Shown in pieces: positions 7,420 to 16,099 of a stretch of DNA of 64,000 bases. The notes under the pieces were generated by a model. The model was given only the letters and a program-made list of their open reading frames with translations, was not told the origin of the DNA and did not search any database. The DNA comes from Microbacterium sp. LWO12-1.2 (GTDB taxonomy: Bacteria; Actinomycetota; Actinomycetes; Actinomycetales; Microbacteriaceae). The DNA is taken from NCBI RefSeq assembly GCF_040675875.1, contig NZ_JBEGII010000001.1, positions 1,178,001-1,242,000 on the forward strand, in the 5' to 3' direction. A program made the translations under genes and the position numbers. Every line of letters starts with the position of its first letter. The stretch's first letter is position 1.

Positions 7420-9078
7420 TCAGCGCGCGGCTGCGCGACCCGCCTGGCGTCCGGAGAACAGACAGCCCCCCAGGAAGGTTCCTTCGAGCGCGCGGTATCC
7501 GTGCACACCACCGCCACCGAAGCCGCTGGCCTCTCCTGCCGCGAACAGTCCGGGGATCACCTGGCCGTCCGCGCTCAGTGCACGCCCGTCGAGATCGGTG
7601 TTGATGCCTCCCAGCGACTTGCGTGTGAGGACATGGAGCTTGACGGCCACCAGGGGGCCCGCAGAGGGGTCCTGCAGACGGTGCGGCGCTGCCGTGCGGA
7701 TGAGCTTGTCGCCGCGGTATCCGCGCATCGAGCGCAGCATTCCGATCTGCGCATCCTTCGTGAAGTCGTTGTCGATCTCACGGTCGCGTGCGATCACTTC
7801 GCGGCGCACATTGTCGATGTCCAGAGCCTCGCCGCCAGGATGCTGACGCATCTGCTCCAGCAACGACTCGAGGTCGTTCTCGACGATGAAGTCCGCGCCC
7901 TCGTCGAGAAAGGCTTGGACAGGGCCGGTCGGTCCCTTGGCCAGACGGGACTTCAGTAACAGGCTGACATCCTTGCCGGTCAGGTCAGGGTTCTGCTCGC
8001 TGCCGGAGAGCGCGAACTCCTTCTCGACGATCTGTCGCGATGTGACGAACCAGGAGTGGTCGTATCCGGTGGTGCGCAGATGGGCGAGCGTGCCCAGCGT
8101 GTCGAAGCCGGGGAAGAGCGGTACAGGAAGACGGGTGCCGGTGGCGTCGAGCCACAGTGAGGACGGGCCTGGCAGGATGCGGATGCCGTGCGAGGGCCAC
8201 ACCGGGTCCCAGTTCGTGATGCCCTCGACGTAGTGCCACATCCGGTCACCGTTGATCAACCGGGCACCGGCTGCGGCACTGACAGCGTGCATGGAGCCGT
8301 CGACGTAGGCGGGCACGCCGGTGAGCATGTGCGCCGGGGGAGTGCCGAGTCGTCCCGGCCATGCCGCCCGGACGAGGTCGTGGTTCCCGCCGATCCCTCC
8401 CGACGCAACGATCGTGGCGCCGGCGGTGATCTCGAACTCGCCGATCTCATCGCGAGACGTCGGGACTCCCCGTCCGGCTCCGCTGGAGGCGAGCACCGCT
8501 CCGCGAGCGCCGACGACGGTGCCGTCGGCGGTGATGAGCTCGGCGACGCGGTGACGCGGAAGGATCGTGATGCGCCCTTCGCGCTCGCCCTGCTCGACAG
8601 CAGCGGCGAACGGAGCGACGACACCCGGACCGGTGCCCCAGGTGATGTGGAAGCGTGGCACGGAGTTTCCGGGGCCGATGGCACCGTACCCGCCGCGTTC
8701 CGCCCATCCGACGACCGGGAAGAAGCCCACGCCACGTCCGCGTAGCCAGGCGCGCTTCTCACCGGCCGCGAACTGCAGGTAGGCCTCTGCCCACTGACGC
8801 GGCCACTCGTCCTCCGGGCGGTCGAAGGCCGCGTTCCCGAACCAGTCCTGCGTCGCGAGCTCCACTGAATCGCGGATGCCCATGCGGCGCTGCTCGGGGG
8901 AGTCGATGAAGAAGAGCCCCCCGAATGACCACCAAGCCTGACCGCCCAGGTTCGTGCGGGGCTCCTGGTCGATGAGGATGACACGGCGTCCGGCATCGAG
9001 CGCCTCAGCGGCGGCGACGAGCCCCGCCAACCCCCATCCGATCACCAGGACGTCTGTGGACAGGGGTGTTTTCGTCAT
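7420..9078 (-). CDS. FAD-binding dehydrogenase (3-ketosteroid dehydrogenase/fumarate-reductase fold)
   Basis: 552 residues. VLVIGWGLAGLVAA (Rossmann GxGxxG at residues 14-19) and a C-terminal FAD segment, GLFAAGEASGFGGGGVHGYRALEGTFLGGCLFSGRQAG, place it in the FAD-dependent oxidoreductase 2 group. The substrate is unknown; close family members are annotated only as FAD-binding dehydrogenases. The ATG at 9078 has GGAGAGCTG upstream and overlaps the stop codon of the globin gene, so the two are probably translated together. Confidence 0.88.
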   Translation of the reverse strand: MTKTPLSTDVLVIGWGLAGLVAAAEALDAGRRVILIDQEPRTNLGGQAWWSFGGLFFIDSPEQRRMGIRDSVELATQDWFGNAAFDRPEDEWPRQWAEAYLQFAAGEKRAWLRGRGVGFFPVVGWAERGGYGAIGPGNSVPRFHITWGTGPGVVAPFAAAVEQGEREGRITILPRHRVAELITADGTVVGARGAVLASSGAGRGVPTSRDEIGEFEITAGATIVASGGIGGNHDLVRAAWPGRLGTPPAHMLTGVPAYVDGSMHAVSAAAGARLINGDRMWHYVEGITNWDPVWPSHGIRILPGPSSLWLDATGTRLPVPLFPGFDTLGTLAHLRTTGYDHSWFVTSRQIVEKEFALSGSEQNPDLTGKDVSLLLKSRLAKGPTGPVQAFLDEGADFIVENDLESLLEQMRQHPGGEALDIDNVRREVIARDREIDNDFTKDAQIGMLRSMRGYRGDKLIRTAAPHRLQDPSAGPLVAVKLHVLTRKSLGGINTDLDGRALSADGQVIPGLFAAGEASGFGGGGVHGYRALEGTFLGGCLFSGRQAGRAAAR

Positions 9079-9524
9079 CAGCTCTCCGTTGATTCCTGAC
9101 GTGACCGGGTCTCGAGGGTCGGGCGCCCGTCGGCGGCGGCGCCGATGCCCGAGGGCTCGAATGTGTTCACCATGGCATAGGCCGCGCGCTCCAGGTAGTC
9201 CCAGAGCGTGGTTTCGTGCAAAGGCGACAACTTCGCCTCGTCGAGAGCGGTGCGCATGTGTCGCAGCCAACGATCTCGCGCGTCCGGATCGACGCGGAAG
9301 GGCATGTGGCGCATCCGCAGACGCGGGTGTCCTCGGGTCTCGCCGTAGGTGGTGGGACCGCCCCAATACTGCTCCAGGAAGAGCAGAAGGCGCTCTTCAG
9401 CGGGACCCAGGTCCTCTTCGGGGTACATCGGCTTGAGGACCGGATCCAGAGCGACCTCGCGATAGAAGACCGAGACGATCTTGGCGAACGTCTCGCGACC
9501 GCCGACCTCGTCGTAGAACGTCAC
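9078..9524 (-). CDS. glbO: truncated hemoglobin, group II (trHbO)
   Basis: 148 residues with a 2-on-2 globin fold. [12 protein letters not shown] contains the proximal haem-binding His73, and W108 in TTLWDYL matches the distal-pocket Trp of group II globins. Such proteins bind O2 and may detoxify peroxide or NO at the membrane. The GTG start overlaps the mscS stop as GTGA. A ~20-residue polar tail (about 129-148) follows the globin fold. The run mscS-glbO-FAD dehydrogenase appears to be one operon. Confidence 0.93.
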   Translation of the reverse strand: MTFYDEVGGRETFAKIVSVFYREVALDPVLKPMYPEEDLGPAEERLLLFLEQYWGGPTTYGETRGHPRLRMRHMPFRVDPDARDRWLRHMRTALDEAKLSPLHETTLWDYLERAAYAMVNTFEPSGIGAAADGRPTLETRSRQESTES

Positions 9525-10594
9525 TTCTGGGTGCTCCCGTCATCGGTGGGCTTCTTGCGGCGCCAGATCCCGCGGTCCGGGATGACCGGGACGCCGGTGA
9601 CGGCGTTGGGACGTGTCTTTGGCGGATTGGCTCCCCGCACGCGGCGCGCACCCTCGAGGCCCGTCGGGGTCACAGCTTCCATGCTCGGAATGCCGATCTC
9701 CTTCTCGGTGAGTGCGGTGCGCAGACGCTTGCGGAGCTCCTGGGCGACGTCGTCCTTGGCGTTCGCGCGTGCTTTGATCACGATGCGGATCACGAGGGCC
9801 TCGCCGGTGATCGCTTCGAGCCCCCACAACTCGGGCTTCTCGACGATACGCGTGCGCCACTTCGGGTCCTTCGCGAGTGCCTGGGCTGTCTCCAGCATCG
9901 TCTGCTCGACGACCTCGAGGTCGGAATCAGTGGGGACCCCGATGTCGATGATCGCCCTGGCCCAGCCCTGCGACATGTTCCCGATGCGGGTGACCTCGCC
10001 GTTGCGCACGTACCAGAGGGTGCCGTTCACATCACGGACCTGGGTGATGCGCACGCTGACGTACTCCACGACACCGCTGGCGAGTCCCAGATCGACCACA
10101 TCGCCGATGCCGATCTGGTCCTCCGCGACCAGGAACATGCCGTTCAGCACGTCCTTGACGATGTTCTGCGCGCCGAAACCGAGACCGGCGCCGACGGCCG
10201 CAGTGAGAAGGGTGAGGGAGCCGAGCAACGTGTTGTCGAGGGCGTTGACGATCAGCACGACCGCGATGACCACGAGCATCACGTTGACGATGTTCTGCAG
10301 GATCGTGCCGAGCGTGCGGGTGCGCTGCACCAGGCGCATATCGGCGAGGGGAGAGCGCTCCAGGGCTTGGGTGTCGTCGACGGAGGCCTTGTTCTTCGCG
10401 CTGTCGACGATGCGGTGGACGACCCGCCTGATCACGACCCGGAGGACGAGCCCGACGACCACGCAGCTCGCGATGATCGCGGCCACGGCGAAGGCCTTCC
10501 AACCGACCTTCACGAGCACGTCGAGAATGGGCTGCAGCCAGTCGGGTACGGCTGTCGGCACGGTCGGAGCGTTCACGTCGAAGGGGATCATCAT
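9521..10594 (-). CDS. mechanosensitive ion channel, MscS family
   Basis: 357 residues with three predicted membrane helices: about residues 30-60, 105-130 and a Gly/Ala-rich pore helix [19 protein letters not shown]. These are followed by the cytoplasmic beta domain ([26 protein letters not shown]) and a basic tail. It acts as a membrane tension valve during hypo-osmotic shock. Tandem ATGs occur at 10594 and 10591. TAGGAT (10609-10604) ends 9 nt before ATG 10594, so the leader would be only a few nucleotides. Confidence 0.92.
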   Translation of the reverse strand: MMIPFDVNAPTVPTAVPDWLQPILDVLVKVGWKAFAVAAIIASCVVVGLVLRVVIRRVVHRIVDSAKNKASVDDTQALERSPLADMRLVQRTRTLGTILQNIVNVMLVVIAVVLIVNALDNTLLGSLTLLTAAVGAGLGFGAQNIVKDVLNGMFLVAEDQIGIGDVVDLGLASGVVEYVSVRITQVRDVNGTLWYVRNGEVTRIGNMSQGWARAIIDIGVPTDSDLEVVEQTMLETAQALAKDPKWRTRIVEKPELWGLEAITGEALVIRIVIKARANAKDDVAQELRKRLRTALTEKEIGIPSMEAVTPTGLEGARRVRGANPPKTRPNAVTGVPVIPDRGIWRRKKPTDDGSTQK

Positions 10595-10610
10595 CAGTAC
10601 CAGATCCTAG

Positions 10611-10658
10611 CGATCGGGCCTCTGCGCGGGCTGGATGCACCGCGCAGAGGCCCGATCG
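10611..10658 (-). terminator. 19-bp perfect hairpin after pepN
   Basis: Perfect 19-bp stem (arms 10611-10629 and 10640-10658, 10-nt loop) beginning 16 nt after the pepN stop and ending just upstream of the mscS -10 box. It lacks a long T-run but is an obvious transcript-ending or RNA-stabilising hairpin separating the two same-strand genes. Confidence 0.75.
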
Positions 10659-10673
10659 ACGAGGCGCGGCGTG

Positions 10674-13226
10674 TCAGTCGTCCGCGTCGCGGGACTGTGC
10701 AGCGAGGGAGCGCTCGACGTCGGCCAGGTTCTCGAGCACCAGACGGCGCAGCGCGGGCGCGGCGTCCTGATTCGTCGACAGCCAGGTACGGGTCGCATCG
10801 CGCAGTGCGACGTTCGCCAGCGCCGTCGGGAAGAGGCCGACCACGAGGTACTGCGCGATCTGGTAGCTTCGCGACTCCCAGATCGGGAGCAGCATGTCGA
10901 AGTACGCCGGAACGAACTCGGCGAGCACGTCGACGCCTGCCGGGTGCACGAAGCCGAGCGCGGCGGAACGGACGATCGTGTTGGGCGCATCATCGCGTTC
11001 GATCAGTGACGTCCACGCGGCCTTCTTCGACGCGGAGTCGGGCAGGGCTGCGCGCGCCTGTGCGGCGAACTCGCCACCCTTGGCCGTGTTGTCGGCGGCC
11101 AGGGCGGAGTCGATCGTCGCAGCGTCAGTGGCGCCGATCGTGGCAAGACCGACGAGCAGTTGCCAACTGAGGTCTGCATCGATCTCGAGTCCGGCGAGCG
11201 TCTCCTCACCCGAGCGCAGGCGACCGATGATGCCGGCGTGCTCCGGGGTGACGAGAGAGTTCGCGAACGCGGTCACGAACTGCAGCTGGCTGTCGCTGCC
11301 GGAAGCAGCAGACTCGGCGAGTGCCCAGAGGCCATCCGCTACCTTGAGACGCGCCTCGGCGCGCTGCTCCGGGGCGACGTAGAGGTTCACGGCGGTGCGC
11401 AGCTGCGCGAGCGTCGTGCGCACGGTCGTCGACTCGGTCTCACGGCCGATGTTGCCGAGCACCAGATCGATGTAGTCCGATGCCGCGCTCTCGGCATCGC
11501 GGGTCTGGTCCCAGGCTGCACCCCAGACGAGCGAGCGGGCGAGCGGATCGTTGATGTCGGCCAGGTGCGCGATCGCGGTCGCGAGCGACTTCTCGTCGAG
11601 ACGGATCTTCGCGTAGGCGAGGTCGTTGTCGTTGAGCAGCACGAGGTCGGGGCGAGCGATGCCCTGCAACTCCGGCACCTCGGTGCGGTCGCCGTCGACA
11701 TCGACCTCGACGTAGTACGTGCGCGTCAGTGAGCCGTCGGCGAGCGTGTAGAAGCCGATCCCCAGGCGGTGCGGGCGGATCGTCGGATAGTCCGCAGGCG
11801 CGGTCTGGGTCACGGCGAAGCGTGAGATGACACCGTTCGCGTCATCGGCGATGACCGGCTCGAGCGTGTTCACGCCCGCGGTCTCCAGCCACTTCTTCGA
11901 CCAGGTGCTGAGGTCGCGGCCGCTGGTGGCCTCCAGCTCGACGAGCAGGTCGCTGAGCTCGGTGTTGCCCCACGAGTGCTTCTGGAAGTACTGCGAGACC
12001 CCGGCGAAGAACGCCTCGATGCCGACCCAGGCTGCCAGCTGCTTGAGTACCGATCCGCCCTTGGCGTAGGTGATGCCGTCGAAGTTGACCTGCACGTCCT
12101 CCAGGTCGTTGATCTCGGCGACGATCGGGTGCGTGGACGGGAGCTGGTCCTGGCGGTACGCCCAGGTCTTCTCCATGGCGTTGAACGTGGTCCATGCCTC
12201 GGTCCACTCGGTTGCCTCGGCCGTGGCGATCGTGGATGCCCACTCGGCGAACGACTCGTTGAGCCAGAGGTCGTTCCACCACTTCATGGTGACGAGGTCA
12301 CCGAACCACATGTGCGCGAGTTCATGGAGGATCGTGACGACCCGGCGCTCCTTGACGGCGTCTGTCACCTTGCTGCGGAACACGTAGGTCTCGGTGAAGG
12401 TGACGGCTCCGGCGTTCTCCATCGCGCCCGCGTTGAACTCGGGGACGAAGAGCTGGTCGTACTTGGCGAAGGGGTACGGGACACCGAACTTCGACTCGTA
12501 GTAGGCGAAGCCCTCGCGTGTCTTGTCGAAGATGTAGTCCGCGTCGAGGTGCTGCCACAGGCTCTTGCGTCCGTAGACGCCGAGCGGGATGACGCGGCCG
12601 GAGGCGCTGGTCAGCTCGGAGAACGTCGACTCGTAGGGACCGGCGACGAGCGCGGTGATGTACGAGGAGATGCGCGGCGTGGGCTCGAAGCCCCAGGTGG
12701 CGATCGAGTCGTCGTCGTGCACGATCGGCTCAGGCGTGGGGGAGTTGGAGACGACCTTCCACGCCGCAGGAGCGGTGATCGTGAACTGGAACGTCGCCTT
12801 CAGGTCAGGCTGCTCGAAGACCGCGAACACTCGTCGAGAGTCGGGAACCTCGAACTGGGAGTAGAGGTAGACCTCGTCGTCGACAGGGTCGACGAATCGG
12901 TGCAGCCCCTCGCCGGTGTTGGTGTAGAGGCAATCCGCGTCGACCACGAGCACGTTCTCGGCCTGCAGGCCGCTGAGTGCGATGCGCGAGTCGGCGAAGA
13001 CCTCGTTCGGGTCCAGCTGCTCGCCGTTCAGCGAGATCTCGCGGACCTCGCGGGCGATGAGGTCGATGAACGTGAAGCTCTCCGGCGTCGCGGTGAAGCG
13101 GACGACGCTGCGGGAGCCGAAGACTTCGGAACCCTTGGTCAGATCGAGTGCGACTTCATACGACTGAGTGTCGATGACGTCGCGGCGCTCCTGCGCTTCG
13201 ACACGTGTGAGGTTCTCTCCAGGCAC
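10674..13226 (-). CDS. pepN: aminopeptidase N
   Basis: 850 residues, M1-family zinc metallopeptidase removing N-terminal amino acids from peptides in the cytosol. GAMEN at residues 267-271 and HELAH at 301-305, with the third zinc ligand E324 in NESFAEW, are all intact. The C-terminal ERAP1-like helical domain covers the second half. Length fits actinobacterial PepN (~850-870). The GTG start has GGGAG 7 nt upstream. It is divergent from the ferrochelatase gene. Confidence 0.95.
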   Translation of the reverse strand: MPGENLTRVEAQERRDVIDTQSYEVALDLTKGSEVFGSRSVVRFTATPESFTFIDLIAREVREISLNGEQLDPNEVFADSRIALSGLQAENVLVVDADCLYTNTGEGLHRFVDPVDDEVYLYSQFEVPDSRRVFAVFEQPDLKATFQFTITAPAAWKVVSNSPTPEPIVHDDDSIATWGFEPTPRISSYITALVAGPYESTFSELTSASGRVIPLGVYGRKSLWQHLDADYIFDKTREGFAYYESKFGVPYPFAKYDQLFVPEFNAGAMENAGAVTFTETYVFRSKVTDAVKERRVVTILHELAHMWFGDLVTMKWWNDLWLNESFAEWASTIATAEATEWTEAWTTFNAMEKTWAYRQDQLPSTHPIVAEINDLEDVQVNFDGITYAKGGSVLKQLAAWVGIEAFFAGVSQYFQKHSWGNTELSDLLVELEATSGRDLSTWSKKWLETAGVNTLEPVIADDANGVISRFAVTQTAPADYPTIRPHRLGIGFYTLADGSLTRTYYVEVDVDGDRTEVPELQGIARPDLVLLNDNDLAYAKIRLDEKSLATAIAHLADINDPLARSLVWGAAWDQTRDAESAASDYIDLVLGNIGRETESTTVRTTLAQLRTAVNLYVAPEQRAEARLKVADGLWALAESAASGSDSQLQFVTAFANSLVTPEHAGIIGRLRSGEETLAGLEIDADLSWQLLVGLATIGATDAATIDSALAADNTAKGGEFAAQARAALPDSASKKAAWTSLIERDDAPNTIVRSAALGFVHPAGVDVLAEFVPAYFDMLLPIWESRSYQIAQYLVVGLFPTALANVALRDATRTWLSTNQDAAPALRRLVLENLADVERSLAAQSRDADD

Positions 13227-13350
13227 AGCTGTACTCCCAGGGGTGAGGGGACGTCACCGGGGATTGGCGCAGTTGGCGCCTACGGCAACCATGACAGCCT
13301 ACGCCAGGCAGACGCGCGCCTTCACTCCGCGGAGGTGAAAGGATGGGGGA

Positions 13351-14535
13351 GTGACTGCGATCGAGCCGAACTTCGTTCCCTTTGCCTCTGCTGCCGCCGC
13401 GAGCGGTGAGCCGTTCGTGACGACGCCCGTCGCATACGACGGCATCCTGCTCGCCGGATTCGGCGGACCGGAGGGTCAGGACGACGTCATCCCGTTCCTG
13501 CGGAACGTCACGCGCGGCCGCGGGATCCCCGACGAGCGGCTGGAAGAGGTGTCGCACCACTATCGTCACTTCGGCGGCGTCAGTCCGATCAACGGGCAGA
13601 ACCGCGTGCTCAAGGAAGCCCTCGAAGGCGAGCTCGCGAAGCGCGGGATCGACCTTCCGGTGTACTGGGGCAACCGCAACTGGACTCCGTATCTGGAAGA
13701 GGTCGTGGTCGAGGCGTCCGAGCGCGGGCACAACACTCTCCTCGCTTTCGCCACCAGCGCCTACAGCTCCTTCTCGAGCTGCCGCCAGTATCGCGAGGAC
13801 TTCGCACGCGTGCTCGAGGAGACGGGGCTCGGGGACACGGTCACCATCGACAAGATCCGTCCCTTCTACGACCACCCCGGATTCGTCGACGCGTTCGAGA
13901 CCGGCGTGCGTGAAGCGATCGAGGGCTTCCTCGCTGAGGGCGTCGCCGCTGCCGACATCCAGATCCTGTTCTCCACCCACAGCATCCCGACCGCCGACGC
14001 TGAGCGCTCAGGAGCACGCGACATCGACTGGGGCGAGGGCGGTGCGTACGCGGCTCAGCACCTCGCCGTCGCGGAATGGGTCATGGGCCAGGTGCGGCAG
14101 TCCATTCCCGCCGCGGCCGATGTGTCATGGGAGCTCGTCTACCAGTCCCGTTCCGGCCCTGCGTCGCAGCCGTGGCTCGAGCCCGATGTGTGCGATGTCA
14201 TCGGCGAGCTCGGAGGCCGCGGACGCAAGGCCGTCGCCGTCGTTCCTGTCGGATTCATGAGCGACCACATGGAGGTGCTCTGGGACCTCGACACCGAAGC
14301 AGCTGAGGCGGCGGAGGAGGCGGGACTCCGTTTCACCCGCACTCCCACTCCTGGCGTCTCTCCGACCTTCGTCGCCGGCATCGTCGACCTCATCCAGGAG
14401 CGTCTGCAGGGTGTTCCGAATGCAGAGCGGCCGCACGTCACCGCACTTCCCGGTGGCTTCGATGTCTGCCGACCGGGGTGCTGCGAGAACATCCGCGCCG
14501 GTTTCAAGCCCGCCGCTGCCGGCGTCGCGCCCTGA
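13351..14535 (+). CDS. hemH: ferrochelatase (coproporphyrin-type)
   Basis: 394 residues. It inserts Fe2+ into the porphyrin ring; Gram-positive and actinobacterial enzymes use coproporphyrin III (name cpfC). Family blocks: ILLAGFGGPEGQDDVIPFL, YWGNRNWTPYLEE, LFSTHSIP with the catalytic His, and PVGFMSDHMEVLWDLD with the acidic metal-path residues. C144 plus C373, C377 and C378 near the C-terminus suggest the [2Fe-2S] cluster known in actinobacterial ferrochelatases; the spacing is my reading. An N-terminal ~25-residue extension is present. GTG start, with AAGGAT ending 6 nt before it. No other haem gene is adjacent. Confidence 0.94.
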   Translation: MTAIEPNFVPFASAAAASGEPFVTTPVAYDGILLAGFGGPEGQDDVIPFLRNVTRGRGIPDERLEEVSHHYRHFGGVSPINGQNRVLKEALEGELAKRGIDLPVYWGNRNWTPYLEEVVVEASERGHNTLLAFATSAYSSFSSCRQYREDFARVLEETGLGDTVTIDKIRPFYDHPGFVDAFETGVREAIEGFLAEGVAAADIQILFSTHSIPTADAERSGARDIDWGEGGAYAAQHLAVAEWVMGQVRQSIPAAADVSWELVYQSRSGPASQPWLEPDVCDVIGELGGRGRKAVAVVPVGFMSDHMEVLWDLDTEAAEAAEEAGLRFTRTPTPGVSPTFVAGIVDLIQERLQGVPNAERPHVTALPGGFDVCRPGCCENIRAGFKPAAAGVAP

Positions 14536-14562
14536 GGCGCGATCCGTGGCGCGCACCGATCC

Positions 14563-14568
14563 TAGGAT
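14563..14568 (+). promoter_or_regulatory. -10 box of rpiB (leaderless)
   Basis: TAGGAT ends 7 nt before ATG 14576 and no Shine-Dalgarno is present. rpiB, the glycosylase and probably the amidohydrolase are read from it. Confidence 0.5.
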
Positions 14569-14575
14569 GGTAGCC

Positions 14576-15061
14576 ATGCGCATCCATATCGCCACCGATC
14601 ACGCCGGTCTCGACTTCTCCACGCAGCTGCAGGACCATCTGCGCGCCACCGGGCATGACGTGGTCGATCACGGCCCGATCGTCTACGACGCGGTCGACGA
14701 CTATCCCGCGTTCTGCATTCGCGCGGCACAGGCCGTGGTGCGCGACCAGGCGGCCGGCGTCGAGGCGCTCGGCATCGTCTTCGGAGGTTCGGGGAACGGC
14801 GAGCAGATCGCGGCGAACAAGGTCGAGGGTATCCGTGCTGCCCTCGTCTGGAACCTGTCGACCGCAGAACTCGCCCGTGAGCACAACGATGCCAATGTGA
14901 TCGCGATCGGCGCTCGTCAACACACCTTCGACGAGGTCATCGCGCTGATCGACCGCTTCATCGCCACGCCGTTCTCGGGTGACGAGCGTCACGTGCGCCG
15001 CATCGGTCAGATCGCCGACTTCGAACGCGACGGCTCGCTGCTCCCGGATCCGCGGGCCTGA
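14576..15061 (+). CDS. rpiB: ribose-5-phosphate isomerase B
   Basis: 161 residues; interconverts ribose-5-phosphate and ribulose-5-phosphate in the pentose phosphate pathway. It opens with the RpiB block MRIHIATDHAGLDF and contains GIVFGGSGNGEQIAANKVEGIRAAL and NDANVIAIGARQHT. In actinobacterial RpiB the catalytic base is a Glu rather than the Cys of E. coli; the segment FGGSGNGEQ supplies Glu at that point. The start is leaderless. The glycosylase gene begins 1 bp after the stop. Confidence 0.94.
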   Translation: MRIHIATDHAGLDFSTQLQDHLRATGHDVVDHGPIVYDAVDDYPAFCIRAAQAVVRDQAAGVEALGIVFGGSGNGEQIAANKVEGIRAALVWNLSTAELAREHNDANVIAIGARQHTFDEVIALIDRFIATPFSGDERHVRRIGQIADFERDGSLLPDPRA

Positions 15062-15062
15062 C

Positions 15063-16061
15063 ATGCCTGAGGGCCATTCCGTCCATCGGATCGCGCGGCA
15101 GTTCGATCGCAACTTCATCGGAAAGACGCTGTCGGCGTCGAGCCCTCAAGGACGTTTCGCGGAGGGTGCCGCCGTCCTCGACGGCCGCGCCGCGGTCAGC
15201 GTGCAGGCCGTCGGAAAGCAGATGTTCCTCGAGACCGAGGGCGATCTGTGGCTGCGGGTGCACCTCGGGCTCTACGGCGCGTGGGACTTCGCGGGGGAGA
15301 TCCTCGTCGACCCCACCATCGCCTCGGCCAACGGACGCATGGGGCAGACGAACCAGCGCGGCACCGATCTCGATGATCCGATCCTTGATGATGCCGGCGA
15401 GAACTCGCTCGCCTCCATCGGTGCTCCCCGGCGCACGCGCGTGCACGTGCGCATGTCGGAGCAGACCAGAGGTCTGGTGGATGAGGGGATGGAGTGGCCA
15501 CCGCCGGTGGTGGGGCAGGTGCGTCTGCGACTGCTGACCGACATCACGGCAGCAGATCTGCGCGGTCCGACCGCCTGCGTGCTCCAGACGCCGGAAGAGA
15601 TGCTCGCGACCGTCGCCAAGCTCGGCCCGGACCCGCTGGTGGGCGATCCTGCCGAGAACGAGGAACGCTTCGTCCGCGCGGTCGCGAAGAAGCAGACCGT
15701 CATCGCACTCCTGCTGATGGACCAGTCGGTCGTCAGCGGGATCGGCAACGTCTATCGCGCGGAGATGCTCTTCCGGCAACGCCTGAATCCGCACACACCA
15801 GGGCGTGATGTGCGCGAAGAGACCGTGCGCGCGCTGTGGCGCGACTGGGTACGGCTGCTCGCGATCGGTGTGGAGACCGGGCAGATGATGACGATGGATG
15901 ACCTGTCTCCGGACGAGTACCGTGCCGCGATGGCGAGCCGCGATGACCGGCACTGGGTGTACCACCGCGCCGGACTCCCGTGCCGCGTGTGCGGCACCGA
16001 GATCGCGCTCGAGGAGATCGGCGCCCGCAAGCTCTACTGGTGCCCGCGCTGCCAGGCGTGA
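15063..16061 (+). CDS. Fpg/Nei-family DNA glycosylase (endonuclease VIII-like)
   Basis: 332 residues. It removes oxidised bases and cleaves the abasic site during base excision repair. Catalytic Pro2-Glu3 in MPEGHSVHR has the H5 of Nei rather than the L of MutM. The H2TH helix region is VVSGIGNVYRAEMLFRQRLNPHTP. The C-terminal zinc finger has C307, C310, C327 and C330. Length exceeds E. coli Nei (263) because of a ~50-residue insertion around residues 80-145, common in the actinobacterial Nei2 group. It starts 1 bp after rpiB, so translation is coupled. Confidence 0.93.
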   Translation: MPEGHSVHRIARQFDRNFIGKTLSASSPQGRFAEGAAVLDGRAAVSVQAVGKQMFLETEGDLWLRVHLGLYGAWDFAGEILVDPTIASANGRMGQTNQRGTDLDDPILDDAGENSLASIGAPRRTRVHVRMSEQTRGLVDEGMEWPPPVVGQVRLRLLTDITAADLRGPTACVLQTPEEMLATVAKLGPDPLVGDPAENEERFVRAVAKKQTVIALLLMDQSVVSGIGNVYRAEMLFRQRLNPHTPGRDVREETVRALWRDWVRLLAIGVETGQMMTMDDLSPDEYRAAMASRDDRHWVYHRAGLPCRVCGTEIALEEIGARKLYWCPRCQA

Positions 16062-16099
16062 CCGCACCCGTTCCGAATCGTCGACCCGAGGCTGAGAAC

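Noticed and set aside
11976..13409. 477-codon plus-strand frame opposite pepN
   Set aside because: Runs through the pepN coding strand and into the hemH start in the wrong frame; shadow only.
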